DNA from: Deinandra increscens subsp. villosa
Lineage: Eukaryota > Streptophyta > Magnoliopsida > Asterales > Asteraceae
Length of the DNA: 64,000 nt
Direction: 5' to 3'
Assembly: GCA_039602395.1 (NCBI GenBank)
Contig: JBCNJP010000020.1
Location: 23,476,483-23,540,482 of the forward strand
Of the stretch, positions 1 to 9,257 are shown in pieces. The first letter of the stretch is position 1. The number at the start of each line of letters is the position of its first letter. The notes under the pieces were generated by a model. It searched no databases. It saw only the letters and a list, made by a program, of their open reading frames with translations, and was not told the origin of the DNA. The position numbers were made by a program, and so were the translations under genes.

Positions 1-290
1 GGTGGAACTTGTCCAAAATTATATAAAAATAAATTAAAGACTTTTATCAATAATTGAGGATAAGAAAAACTAGAGTAGATATTCAGCTGCCTTTAGTTGA
101 CTTGATCTAATCAGTAGTCACACACATATTACAGATCAGAATATCTTCTTTCCTTCTGTGGTTACAATGTTCTAAACAATATTTGGTACAGATCACAATA
201 TCAAACCAGAATTCTTTCTGATGGCCTCAACTTCAGATCAGCAGCAACAATGCCAGCTCTACTCTCTTGCTGATGTAAAATTTGGTCCGT
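1..290 (+). pseudogene. Receptor-like kinase 5' fragment, copy A
   Basis: The ATG at 221 opens the same N-terminus (MASTSDQQ then CQLYSLAD) as the intact kinase at 3317, and the 30 bases before it match that gene's leader. Similarity stops near 283, inside the codons for the segment before the kinase domain, and unrelated sequence follows. Bases 1-200 also resemble 2366-2500, so promoter and leader were duplicated with the first codons. It is a truncated tandem copy with no kinase domain. Confidence 0.7.
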
Positions 291-615
291 CCGAAGAGGT
301 TTGACCAGCAAATATGAAACTGGTGGTGGTTACAATGAAATGCTTCATGATCATAGTGAATACATGCCTACCATTTTATACTATTCTTGTATGATGAAGT
401 GAAACATGCAACAAGAAACTTCCAGAATTTAACAATCGAGGCTGGGTATCATATAAAGGCAGGAATTCAGCCAAATGTGAGACGATTGTAGGTGTTTGTC
501 TGGGTTTTCATATTTTATGACAGAGCCATATCATGCATGTGTATATATTATTCAGGTGTCTTTTTAAAAAACATTAAAGTTGAAACAAATTGCCGAGATT
601 CCTCCGGGTAAATGC

Positions 616-961
616 TCCACATATATGGGCGAAAAATGCGAGACTCATCCGATTTGGACCCGTCTCAAATTCTCAATGATGTTGGATGCAAAGATAGCAA
701 TCTGCATCGTGTAAATTAGTTAGGATTTAGGAACTTGCTTACGAATAGGTTCTAACGGGTCAGACAAGTTACTTATAATGTTAGCAGTATGTCCACACTA
801 GAAACAAGGTGGAATAATCGGTTAATATTTTAACACAGGTGGCGTAATCGGGCTTAGCAGTTCCTTCCATGAGACCTTCTTGGCCCCGAACATTGTACAG
901 AGCAAACCGGTCGAATATAAGGTTAGAGACCGGACAATTTTTGGGTCCTAGATCTTCACTT
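616..961. repeat. Direct repeat, left copy (partner 6542-6760)
   Basis: Bases 616-782 and 905-961 match 6542-6702 and 6706-6760 with scattered substitutions. The right copy lacks about 120 bases found here at 783-904. The pair brackets the dioxygenase relic, the receptor-like kinase and the chimeric ORF. No long ORF is seen. It may be old 3' flanking sequence duplicated with the kinase cluster, or the remains of a repeat. Confidence 0.7.
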
Positions 962-1375
962 TTTGTTAAAAGTCGCCAAAAAGTGTATTTAAAAAAAAAA
1001 CCAATTCCACAATCTTAGTTCCGGTTAATGTTTGTAATCGTTTTGACATGCTAATTAAATTAAATATTAAAAGCACCCATCAAGCCTGAACCATTACATT
1101 TACATATATCTCAACTGGTGATATAATGAGATTGGTACTGATGAAAAAAGAAAAAAAACCTATTCCACAATCCTAGACTCCTAGTTCTTGTTAGATTTTA
1201 ATGTCCCTAAAAATACAAAGAAACTCAAAGGTAGTGAAGGTTGCAAGTTTTTCTTGAACAGGTGATATAATGAGATCTGGTACTCAAATTGAACGATCAT
1301 TTATGTACTATATATACATACCAGCCTATGAATCATGGCCTATCCGGCTCATATCTTGACAAAAAGCGATGGGTG

Positions 1376-2010
1376 ATCAAGCAGTTTTTCGAGCTTCCTT
1401 GGGAAGGGAAAATACTTCAGAGAAACTTACTGGTTCAGTTGAAGTTGAAGGCTATGGAAATGACATGACTTATTTTTAAGTTCAAGATTGGTGTGATCGC
1501 CTTTTTCTGAGACTTCTTCCTGAAGCTCAAAGGAACCTGAAAACTCATCGAATCTTAGGTAATATCTCTAACTTTTTCGTTCTGATGCGATGATAGATTG
1601 TACCTGGGGACTAGGGGTGTACATGGGTTGGTATTGGGCTTAAACATGTTTTTGTTTTTTCGGGCTTGGTTCGTTCTGTTTGTTTTTTTTGTTTTAATGA
1701 TCTGGTTGGGTATGTTTCGGTTTTCATGGATTCGACTTGGTTTTTAGGGGATGAGCACATGAAAAGTCGAAACCAACCGTGAGTTTTAGGTTGGGTTTGA
1801 GGCAATGGCGTAATCTTTAGATTCGGAAGAAGACTGTTTTTCCAAACAGTTCACCGATGAAAGGGATGTTCTGCAAGGGCGGTTCGTTTAGTACCCACCA
1901 TGTGCGACCCCTGATCAGGTGTTCAGTTTGAAAGCACATTCGGATAGATCACGCATTACGCTTCTTCTGCAAGATCCAGGAGTTGAAAGGGCTTCAATGT
2001 GGTTCCTTCG
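1376..2010 (+). pseudogene. 2-oxoglutarate/Fe(II) dioxygenase relic (SRG1-like)
   Basis: Two coding blocks are recognisable. The first (about 1376-1558) translates in pieces to EGYGNDM and DWCDRLFLRLLPEAQRNLK, the pre-core region of plant SRG1 or norcoclaurine-synthase-like dioxygenases. The second (about 1811-2006) gives LDSEEDCFSKQF, then YPPC and KAHSDRSRITLLLQDPGVE, which holds the HxD iron ligands and the start of the double-stranded beta-helix. The 250 bases between them begin with GTAATATC after the first block and probably are the old intron. Stops interrupt both blocks (after MTYF and before YPPC), and the second iron histidine and the 2OG-binding RxS region are missing. The family oxidises small metabolites or hormones in the cytosol; this copy cannot make an enzyme. 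Confidence 0.7.
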
Positions 2011-2365
2011 TACACTTTTTAGACGAAAATGACTTTTTTATCACCCCGTGTCCACTCCCTCCCCCTAAGCGTTTGCATATGAGCTTTCTAATTTATATCA
2101 GGGCCAAATTACAGCTTTTATTTGTTTGGTGGAATTTTTTAAGCAAATTAATGTCACTTAGATGACTAGATGCTCAAGGCATTGAGATCCCATTGTTAAA
2201 TATTTGTTTGTCATTACCTAGTTGAATTTCTAGTGGGTTCCAGTACTTGCTTTTATATGTTATCTTTCTGAAATCGACCATGAAGAGTAGGTAGATAAGC
2301 ATTTGATTAATGAACAATGACTTTTCTACAATCATGTGTATTATTTTCTATCTTTAACCTCCACC

Positions 2366-2590
2366 AGGTGGGACTTGCCCAAAAATATTAAAAAAAACAA
2401 ATTAACTAGAGTATATGTTCATCTACCTGACTACCTTTGGCTTAGACTGCAATTTTATCTTTAGGCTTTGATACAGACAAGAATATCTCAAAAGTAGAAT
2501 TTTGATGGCCTCAACTTCAGATCAGCAACTATGCCAGCTCTACTCTCTTGCTGATATTAAATCAGCAACGAACAACTTCGATGAGGGATC
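2366..2590 (+). pseudogene. Receptor-like kinase 5' fragment, copy B
   Basis: Upstream sequence resembles bases 1-200. The ATG at 2505 starts MASTSDQQLCQLYSLADIKS and the copy follows the intact gene at 3317 through codons for NNFDEGS. It ends abruptly at 2590, at the edge of a local direct repeat, before the glycine-rich loop. It is a second truncated tandem copy. Confidence 0.75.
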
Positions 2591-2768
2591 CTCTAGGGAG
2601 TTGTTTGTTAAGGGATGTGATGATACGTGATTACGTGCCTATAAAGGGTTTTTATTACCTACTAGTGTAAAATATTTAAAAATCTTAAGTGAAAAAGATT
2701 AGATTAGACATCCTCTAGGGAGTTGTTTGTTAAGGGATGTGATGATACGTGATTACGTGCCTATAAAA
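2588..2768. repeat. Direct repeat of about 58 bp, two copies
   Basis: The segment starting CCTCTAGGGAGTTGTTTG occurs at about 2589-2646 and again at about 2711-2768, roughly 121 bases apart and nearly identical. The first copy abuts the breakpoint of the truncated kinase fragment, so the repeat is probably linked to the rearrangement that cut it. The rest of 2769-3316 holds the leader region of the intact kinase gene. Confidence 0.75.
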
Positions 2769-3316
2769 GGTTAAGGTTTAAATAGACATATAATAATAAT
2801 AATGAAAAAGTATCTAGAAATTATATTAAAAAAAGAAAGAAGAAGAAGACATATTAGACGCCATATTAGACTTCTTCCATCTTAGTTCACACTCACAGAC
2901 ACAAGTCAAAAAGATGAATTCCCAAATTGATTAGGTTATACTCGCTTAATTAATATCTGCAGATCCATTCCCATATCGACTACTGTTTGATATCGACTAC
3001 TTGTTATACTTGATTGAAATCGTTGCTTGGATTAAGGTTCTTGTTCATCAGAATCGCAACTCGAATCCGGAATCCACAGGAGGTTAGAATCTTCTTCGCT
3101 TTCATTTCTAAATAAATTAAGATAATTGTAAGCAGATTTTGAAACATTATATCGATACTTATAATATGAAGCTGTTTAGGTTTTCTAAAACCTTTGAAAT
3201 AATATTGAATTTTAAAACCGCCGTTGTTTGTTGTAACTGAGATTTCATGAATATGTTGATTGTTTTAATTCTTTGACCCGCTAACAGGTCACAATATCAA
3301 ACCAGAATTCTTTCTG

Positions 3317-4405
3317 ATGGCCTCAACTTCGAATCATCAACTATGCCAGGTCTACTCTCTTGCTGATATTAAATCAGCAACGAACAACTTCGATGAGGGA
3401 TCGGTGATCGGGCATGGTGGTTTCGGAAACGTTTATGAAGGTCGTATCAATGGTAGTAGCACCAGCGTTGCCATTAAACGTTTGGATCCAAAGTCTAAAC
3501 AAGGAGCACCGGAGTTTAGGGCTGAAATAGAAACGCTTTCTAAGTTGAGACATGCTCATCTCGTGTCTCTCCTTGGTTGTTGTGATGACGGCAAAGAAAT
3601 GATCATTGTTTACGAGTACATGCCCAATGGAACACTTGATCATCATTTGCACAAGAGTCATACCCCTTTGTCTTGGATGCAGAGACTCAAGATAGGCGTA
3701 GGGGCTGCACGCGGATTGGATTATCTACACACTGGAGTAGGAACCCGACGTGGGATCATACACCGTGACGTGAAGAGCTCGAACATTCTGCTTGATGAGG
3801 ATATGGAGGCCAAGATATCTGATTTTGGGTTGGCCAAAGTATGTCCAATTAATCAACAGTCTACTTCAGTCGACACCGGAATTAAATATACGCATGGATA
3901 TCTGGATCCAGAGATCTTTGTGGGTAGAAAATTCACAAGGAAGACGGATGTTTTCGCCTTTGGTGTCGTATTATTTGAATTGCTATCTGAGAGGAATGCG
4001 GTCCTCCCCGAAGGCGATAAGGATTTGATTTTGGCAAGATGGGCTCAAAACTGTGTTAAAGAAAAAAATTCAGACCAAATTGTTGCAGCTGGAATAAGAG
4101 GAACACTATCTCCTAAAAGTTTGAAGGAATTTGTCCAAATTGCATACTGCTGTTTGCATTTTGATCCAAAACAACGGCCTACAATGTCTGAGGTAGTCGT
4201 AAAACTTCAGCTTTCAGTTGCATTACAGGAGAATTTTGTGAATTATACAAAACCAGCAGGGCTATTTGGATTCACTTTGAACATGTTAAATTATGGTTTT
4301 CTTCTAAAAAAGAAAAAATCCGGTACAAACTCTTTGCCACTTTCTGCATCTGCATTTCTGCTTATACTTATACTTGCTTTTGTTGTTTATATGATTCTTA
4401 GTTAA
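3317..4405 (+). CDS. Receptor-like cytoplasmic kinase with C-terminal hydrophobic tail
   Basis: A 362-residue Ser/Thr kinase of the RLK/Pelle superfamily, closest in style to FERONIA/CrRLK1L-type kinase domains. It has no signal peptide or ectodomain. Visible elements: glycine loop GHGGFG (32-37), VAIK lysine 54, helix-C glutamate 70, HRDVKSSN (149-156), DFG (169-171), GYLDPE (194-199) and the QRPTM end motif. All catalytic residues are present, so it is predicted active. The HRD arginine marks it as RD-type. After the kinase core comes KKKK (331-334) and a hydrophobic stretch at about 342-361 ending at the last residue, which could act as a tail anchor. A leader intron is likely: an acceptor (CTAACAG) lies about 30 bases before the ATG. 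Two truncated copies lie upstream and the next ORF starts 22 bases after the stop. Substrate and ligand partner are unknown. Confidence 0.85.
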   Translation: MASTSNHQLCQVYSLADIKSATNNFDEGSVIGHGGFGNVYEGRINGSSTSVAIKRLDPKSKQGAPEFRAEIETLSKLRHAHLVSLLGCCDDGKEMIIVYEYMPNGTLDHHLHKSHTPLSWMQRLKIGVGAARGLDYLHTGVGTRRGIIHRDVKSSNILLDEDMEAKISDFGLAKVCPINQQSTSVDTGIKYTHGYLDPEIFVGRKFTRKTDVFAFGVVLFELLSERNAVLPEGDKDLILARWAQNCVKEKNSDQIVAAGIRGTLSPKSLKEFVQIAYCCLHFDPKQRPTMSEVVVKLQLSVALQENFVNYTKPAGLFGFTLNMLNYGFLLKKKKSGTNSLPLSASAFLLILILAFVVYMILS

Positions 4406-4427
4406 ACCTAATAGCATCTTATGATTA

Positions 4428-6368
4428 ATGTTAGTGCACGCGAGGGACGGGATTGATGATAAGAGGAGACAAATCTCCGGTGAATATAGCCTTAACACCG
4501 CTTCAACATGGCCAGCGTGGCTCTCCGCTGTTGCGGGTGATGCCATTGAAGACTGGACACCTCGTCGTGCTGATTCCTTTGAGAAGCTCGATAAGATTGG
4601 GGAAGGGACGTATAGCAATGTGTATAAAGCTAGGGATTTAATGACAGGGAAGATAGTTGCATTGAAGAGAGTTACAGTTGATATTTTAAAGCCTGAGAAT
4701 GTTAAGATTATGGCAAGAGAGATTCTTATACTGAGAAGGCTTGAACATCCCAATATAATAAAGCTTGAAGGATTGGTTACATCAGAAATGTCTTCCAGTC
4801 TTTACCTTGTATTTGAATATATGGAACATGATCTTTCTAGTCTTGCAGCTGGCCAAGGTGTCAAATTCACACAGCCTCAGATCAAGTGCTTAGTTAAACA
4901 GTTACTTTCTGGGCTTGAATATTGCCATAGGAACTATGTGTTACATAGAGATATCAAGGGATCTGATTTGCGGATTGACAATAATGGGATTCTTAAAATA
5001 GCAGATTTTGGATCCGCATCTTTTTATGATCCACAAAGGAAGCAACCCATGACTAGCCGTGTTGTTTCTCTCTGGTACCGACCTCTTGAGCTTCTTCTTG
5101 GGGCCACTTTTTATGGTGCTGGTGTTGATATGTGGAGTGTTGGCTGCGTTTTGGCTGAGCTCTTGGCTGGCAAACCAATAATGCAAGGTCGAACAGAGGT
5201 CGAACAACTACACAAGATATATAAGTTATGTGGTTCCCCATCAGAGAAATATTACAAGAGGTATCGTTTGCCAAATGCCACTTTATTTAAACCAAGGCAG
5301 CCCTACAAGTGTTGTATTACAGAAACTTTTAAAGATTTTCCATCTTCTTCTCTTCCTTTATTAAAGAGTCTTCTTGCCATTGATCCCGATGAACGCATTT
5401 CTGCATCTGCATCCCTTAACAGTGATTTCTTCTCTACTGAACCTTTTGCTTGTGACCCATCAGAAGTAATAAATTACCCTCCCAACAAAGAACTAGATGT
5501 CAAATTATTCAAATTGAGGGATGGAGAAGCCAGAAGGCGGAGAGATTTAATCTTAGTGGATGCGGAGGATGTGCTTACGCATGAGAGAATTGATAGGAAC
5601 CTGAAGGAATTGAAGGAGACACCACGGTTCTCTTGTGGTGGACGGGAATCACGGTATCAGTTGAATTCCAATATGAAGATTAAAGAGCTTCGAAGGTTGT
5701 CACTTGACAGCAATCAAGGTTATACCAGCAATTCCGCTAGTGATCCAATAGGTAATAAGCATCCATCATCAAGTGTTGAACAATCAGTCTTGAACTCAAA
5801 ATCATCAAGAAAAGAGGAAGAATCAAAGCAGGATTCTACTTTTGTTTCCACAAGGGTTCACAAACCTCAAAGGGCATTCAAAGCCAGTCATGTACTTGCA
5901 AGAATACCCCTAGAAACGGCTCCGTTGAAGCAAGACGGTGGTGATTGGGTCACACAGAATCAACTTTTCAAGTGTGAACCACTTGCAGAATCCTGGTCAG
6001 TTTATGATGAGAGAGTAAAACGGTTGATTGTGAGTGATGTTCTTGGTTATAAATTAGCCATGACATGGCCTTTGGGGCCACATAAAGGAAGGATTCTGAA
6101 TGCAGATAAGTTGCTGACAGAATTATGCACAGGAATTGACAGTGTGCAAAATAAATCAGATGTATCTTATGAAGATGAACAAGTGATAAATATCATAAAT
6201 TCAAATGTGAACAAAAGGTCACAAGATTTGGATGAGTATTGTTATCTAGTTTTGGATATAGAGCGGTTAATTTTTGAAGATTTGATATGTGAAGCTGTGA
6301 ATGGTCAAGTAACCAGTCTGCAAGATTGGCCAGTGCGGCCGCATCGTAGGCAATCATGCCCCATGTAG
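4428..6368 (+). CDS. Intronless chimera: CDK-like kinase fused to LONGIFOLIA/TRM C-terminus
   Basis: One 646-residue ORF without introns. Residues about 28-370 match plant CDK-like kinases of the At1g54610 type, including the pre-kinase segment WLSAVAGDAI and WTPRRAD, glycine loop GEGTYS (58-63), VALK lysine 80, HRD (173-175), DFG (193-195) and the tail PPNKELD/EARRRR. The usual long N-terminus is missing. Two conserved positions differ: HRDIKGSN reads HRDIKGSD (residue 180, a metal ligand) and WYRPPE reads WYRPLE (220). From about 395 the protein changes family: PRFSCGGRES and KELRRLSLDS are LONGIFOLIA/TRM signatures, and VLDIERLIFEDL near the end is the DUF4378-type terminus. Those proteins bind TON1 and cortical microtubules. 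Parent kinase genes have several introns, so this is probably a 5'-truncated retrocopy of a fused transcript, or two joined copies. No poly(A) tract remains. It may be expressed through the upstream kinase gene, or be a young pseudogene. Confidence 0.7.
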   Translation: MLVHARDGIDDKRRQISGEYSLNTASTWPAWLSAVAGDAIEDWTPRRADSFEKLDKIGEGTYSNVYKARDLMTGKIVALKRVTVDILKPENVKIMAREILILRRLEHPNIIKLEGLVTSEMSSSLYLVFEYMEHDLSSLAAGQGVKFTQPQIKCLVKQLLSGLEYCHRNYVLHRDIKGSDLRIDNNGILKIADFGSASFYDPQRKQPMTSRVVSLWYRPLELLLGATFYGAGVDMWSVGCVLAELLAGKPIMQGRTEVEQLHKIYKLCGSPSEKYYKRYRLPNATLFKPRQPYKCCITETFKDFPSSSLPLLKSLLAIDPDERISASASLNSDFFSTEPFACDPSEVINYPPNKELDVKLFKLRDGEARRRRDLILVDAEDVLTHERIDRNLKELKETPRFSCGGRESRYQLNSNMKIKELRRLSLDSNQGYTSNSASDPIGNKHPSSSVEQSVLNSKSSRKEEESKQDSTFVSTRVHKPQRAFKASHVLARIPLETAPLKQDGGDWVTQNQLFKCEPLAESWSVYDERVKRLIVSDVLGYKLAMTWPLGPHKGRILNADKLLTELCTGIDSVQNKSDVSYEDEQVINIINSNVNKRSQDLDEYCYLVLDIERLIFEDLICEAVNGQVTSLQDWPVRPHRRQSCPM

Positions 6369-6541
6369 AAGCTGAATCTTGATCGTTTCCGCTTTTCTTA
6401 TCTTTTGCTGGATTTAGATGTACAAGGATGTGCGCGGTTCAAAAAGCTACCTGTTGATGTTGATCAGAGAATCTAATATTAGAGAGGATATAGATTTGTA
6501 TGAGAAATATCGAGCTGCTGGTGGAAGCTAAGATCAGAGAA

Positions 6542-6760
6542 TCCACATGTATGGGTGAAAAATACGAGACTCCTCCGGTTTGGATCCGTCTCAAATTCTC
6601 AATGGTGTTCGATGCAAAGATAGCAATCTGCATTGTGTAAAGTAGTTAGGAACTTGCTTACAAACAGGTTCTAACGGGTCAGACAAGTTACTTATAATGT
6701 TTCGAATTTAAGGTTAGAGATTGGGCAATTTCTGGGTCCTAGATCTTCACTGCCGGGTGA
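6542..6760. repeat. Direct repeat, right copy (partner 616-961)
   Basis: This matches 616-782 and 905-961 and lacks the 120-base middle of the left copy. The rest of 6369-7539 has no supported gene. It is AT-rich, and bases 7060-7230 hold a diffuse CCGG/AACCGG-containing repeat like those at 21.2 and 35.0 kb. Confidence 0.7.
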
Positions 6761-7539
6761 TGAACACAATGAGCGTTTCATATTTTCTGAATTTAGAATT
6801 TGGGGACTAGATTGTGTGATTTGGTGATTGGTTTTTGTGAATTGGTTCCTGATCATGGATTGAATTGAGCCGGCTCTGATATCAAATGTACGAGTTGAAT
6901 CAGTAATTATTTGTGCCATAGTTTTGGATGTAATCTAGAGTGAGTTTGAGGATCGGGTCTTGTTTGCGGGAACGGGTATTTTGACAGTTATGTGGAGGAA
7001 CGTTAGAGAGGATTTTCGTAGGGAAAAGTTATCTAAAGAGCAGTACGTACAAGTGCCAAACGAGTAAAAACCATGAAGTCAAAACCGGTCACCAGTTTGA
7101 TTTTACGGTCGGTTTTTTCCTTTTTAACTTTTTAACTTTCGATTTGATCGGTTTTAAAAATTTCAAACCTTAGCAAACTGTTTGGTTTACGGTTTTTACC
7201 AAAATCATCTTATAAAACCGAACCGGATCGTAAAATTATCATATATTTAATTTTTATCTTTAAAGTAGATATTATAGATATTATATATATTATATTATAT
7301 ATACTTAATATACTTAATTAGTTATTATGTTCATCCGAACTTAACTGAGTTAACAAACGTGATTTCACTTGAACGAATAGTGAATAGTCAATATATACAT
7401 GTAACTCAAGAAGAGTCAACATTATTTTTTGATAAGTTTGCTTGATAACAAACTATTACAGTCTATGTATCAATAGAAAAGAACTTTAGATAAGAAACAA
7501 AGTCTTGATTACAAATATTCTTTGGAACATGAGACCAAA

Positions 7540-7607
7540 CCACTTCAACGAGACCGGCGTGGCTCCCTGATGCCATTCAAGATCAGACACCTGGTCGTGT
7601 TGATTCA
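7540..7607 (+). pseudogene. Relic of the CDK-like kinase N-terminus
   Basis: The segment CTTCAACGAGACCGGCGTGG and the following 50 bases align with 4500-4575, the codons around WPAWLS and DWTPRRAD of the chimeric ORF, with about a dozen bases deleted. It ends at the codons for the residues before the glycine loop. It shows that the CDK-like sequence was copied more than once here. The surrounding 7608-8117 has no recognisable gene. Confidence 0.6.
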
Positions 7608-8117
7608 GGATACTACTTGTGATTCTGGTGAACAAGAACGTTAATCCAAGCAGCTGCGATCGTGTTCTTCTTGTTGAAGTAGAAACAAAAGTAGTAATGA
7701 AAATGAAGAATAAGAAGAAGAAATAGTCGTCTGTCCCAGGCTGAATCATTATATACATATTTTGTTCTTAAATCTTATACCAGTTCAGACCGGGTTTGAA
7801 TTAAGGATTTACGTGTACATAAATAGGAACCGATCTCAAACATATGGTTCAGCCCCAGGTTGAATCAGATCAAATCGAAAACAATTTGAAAAGCCATGTT
7901 GGGACTTGGGAGGTTGTACAACCATAAGTTGTTTTAATAATCAATCCCTAACCACCCCTTAATCTTTAAATAAAACACTTTATGAGGTTGAATTGTATGC
8001 ATTAAAATAAGCACGAGGATGCTTTCAACCATTTCTACCCATTCCCCTCCTTTTTCATGTTTTTATAATTCAGTCTTAATGTATGTTTTTGAGTACTTTT
8101 ATTGTATATACAAATCT

Positions 8118-8252
8118 GAATATGGAGACAAAGCAATAAAACTTCCCGAAAGAACAAATGAAGTCGCAGGAAATTATGTAAAAGAGTGTGTTGAGGTAGC
8201 AGAGGAACTTGGTGTTGCTGCAGTCAACTTATGGTCAAAGATGCAAGAAAGT
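8118..8252 (+). pseudogene. GDSL/SGNH esterase exon relic
   Basis: The reading frame gives YGDKAIKLPERTNEVAG, then YVKECVEVAEELG and NLWSKMQE. This is the exon of plant GDSL esterases related to isoamyl-acetate hydrolysing esterase (At5g45920 type) that follows the oxyanion-hole Asn. After KMQE the expected DGLHLTPEGN block with the catalytic Asp and His does not follow, and neither the GDS motif nor other exons are seen within 1 kb. The exon is open but isolated, so I call it a gene fragment. An inverted, more decayed copy lies at 55.90-56.14 kb. Confidence 0.65.
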
Positions 8253-8492
8253 CTTTACCTCTCATATGGAATCTTAATTTCTGGGATTCTATTAAGTAGT
8301 TTCTGAGGATAATATGATTATATGGTTTGGCAATTTGCCTATATATATCGTGAGCAGTTTGTTGGTTTATAACACTGTGTGTGTTTTTTTGTGCGGTTGT
8401 CTTCTAGAATCAACCCAATTCATCATTTATATATAACGTTGTGAACAATATACGTATTAGCTTCAGTTGTTCATCATGAAACGACATGAGAT

Positions 8493-9109
8493 CAGGGGCG
8501 GATCTAGGAATTTTTTTCATTGCGTTCACCTTTTTTCGGTGGTCGGAATTTTAACAACTAAATGTCAAATTTTTCAGTTTATTCGGTTCGGGTCGGGTCG
8601 CTTGTGCTTTCTAATCTTATATTCGATAAGGTGTTCGTTTAATAATTGGTTATTACTTCTAACATTTATAAGTTATAACCTTTTTTTTATTACTAATTAC
8701 TTTACTTTATGTTTACTCTTTAATCGTTATCATAGTTGCACTTGTATAAATTTAAGTCAAAAGAAAGGCTTAACAATAATTACTTGTTATCTAGTTGGTA
8801 AGTTATTAGGTTTACACTTGATAAACGCGAGTTCTAGACCCGGCGATGGAATTTTTTCATTTTATTCACCAGTAAACAGCAAATTAAAAGAAAAAGTTAT
8901 AAAAACCGGATAGTGACTAGGACCGAACTCAGAACCTCAATGTTATATGTAAGAAGCGTAACAAGCTATGCTAAAATGAGTTTATTATTAGGATTCACTC
9001 CTAATCTATATAAGGATTCACTCCTACTTTTTTATATATATTTCTACTAAAAATTCGAAATCCACTGGGTTCCCGTAAACCCGGTGGATACATACTAGAT
9101 CCGCCCCTG
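8493..9109. mobile_element. hAT-type MITE (617 bp)
   Basis: Terminal inverted repeats of 15 bases (CAGGGGCGGATCTAG) bound the element. It is flanked by an 8-bp target duplication, CATGAGAT at 8485-8492 and CATGAGAC at 9110-9117. The 8-bp duplication and CAGGGGCGG ends fit the hAT superfamily. No transposase is encoded; the open frame inside (8467-8913) has no domain. The paralogous sequence at 55.92 kb preserves the empty site. Confidence 0.9.
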
Positions 9110-9257
9110 CATGAGACTATAAACGTAGTTTGTTTTTAAAAAGGGTAAAACCGTCAATAAGTATAAAAAAACAACTTTTGATATATAAGGTAATATTTAT
9201 ATGATATTTAAAAGATTTGTAAAGATATATATATAGAATGAAATTAACTAATAATAT

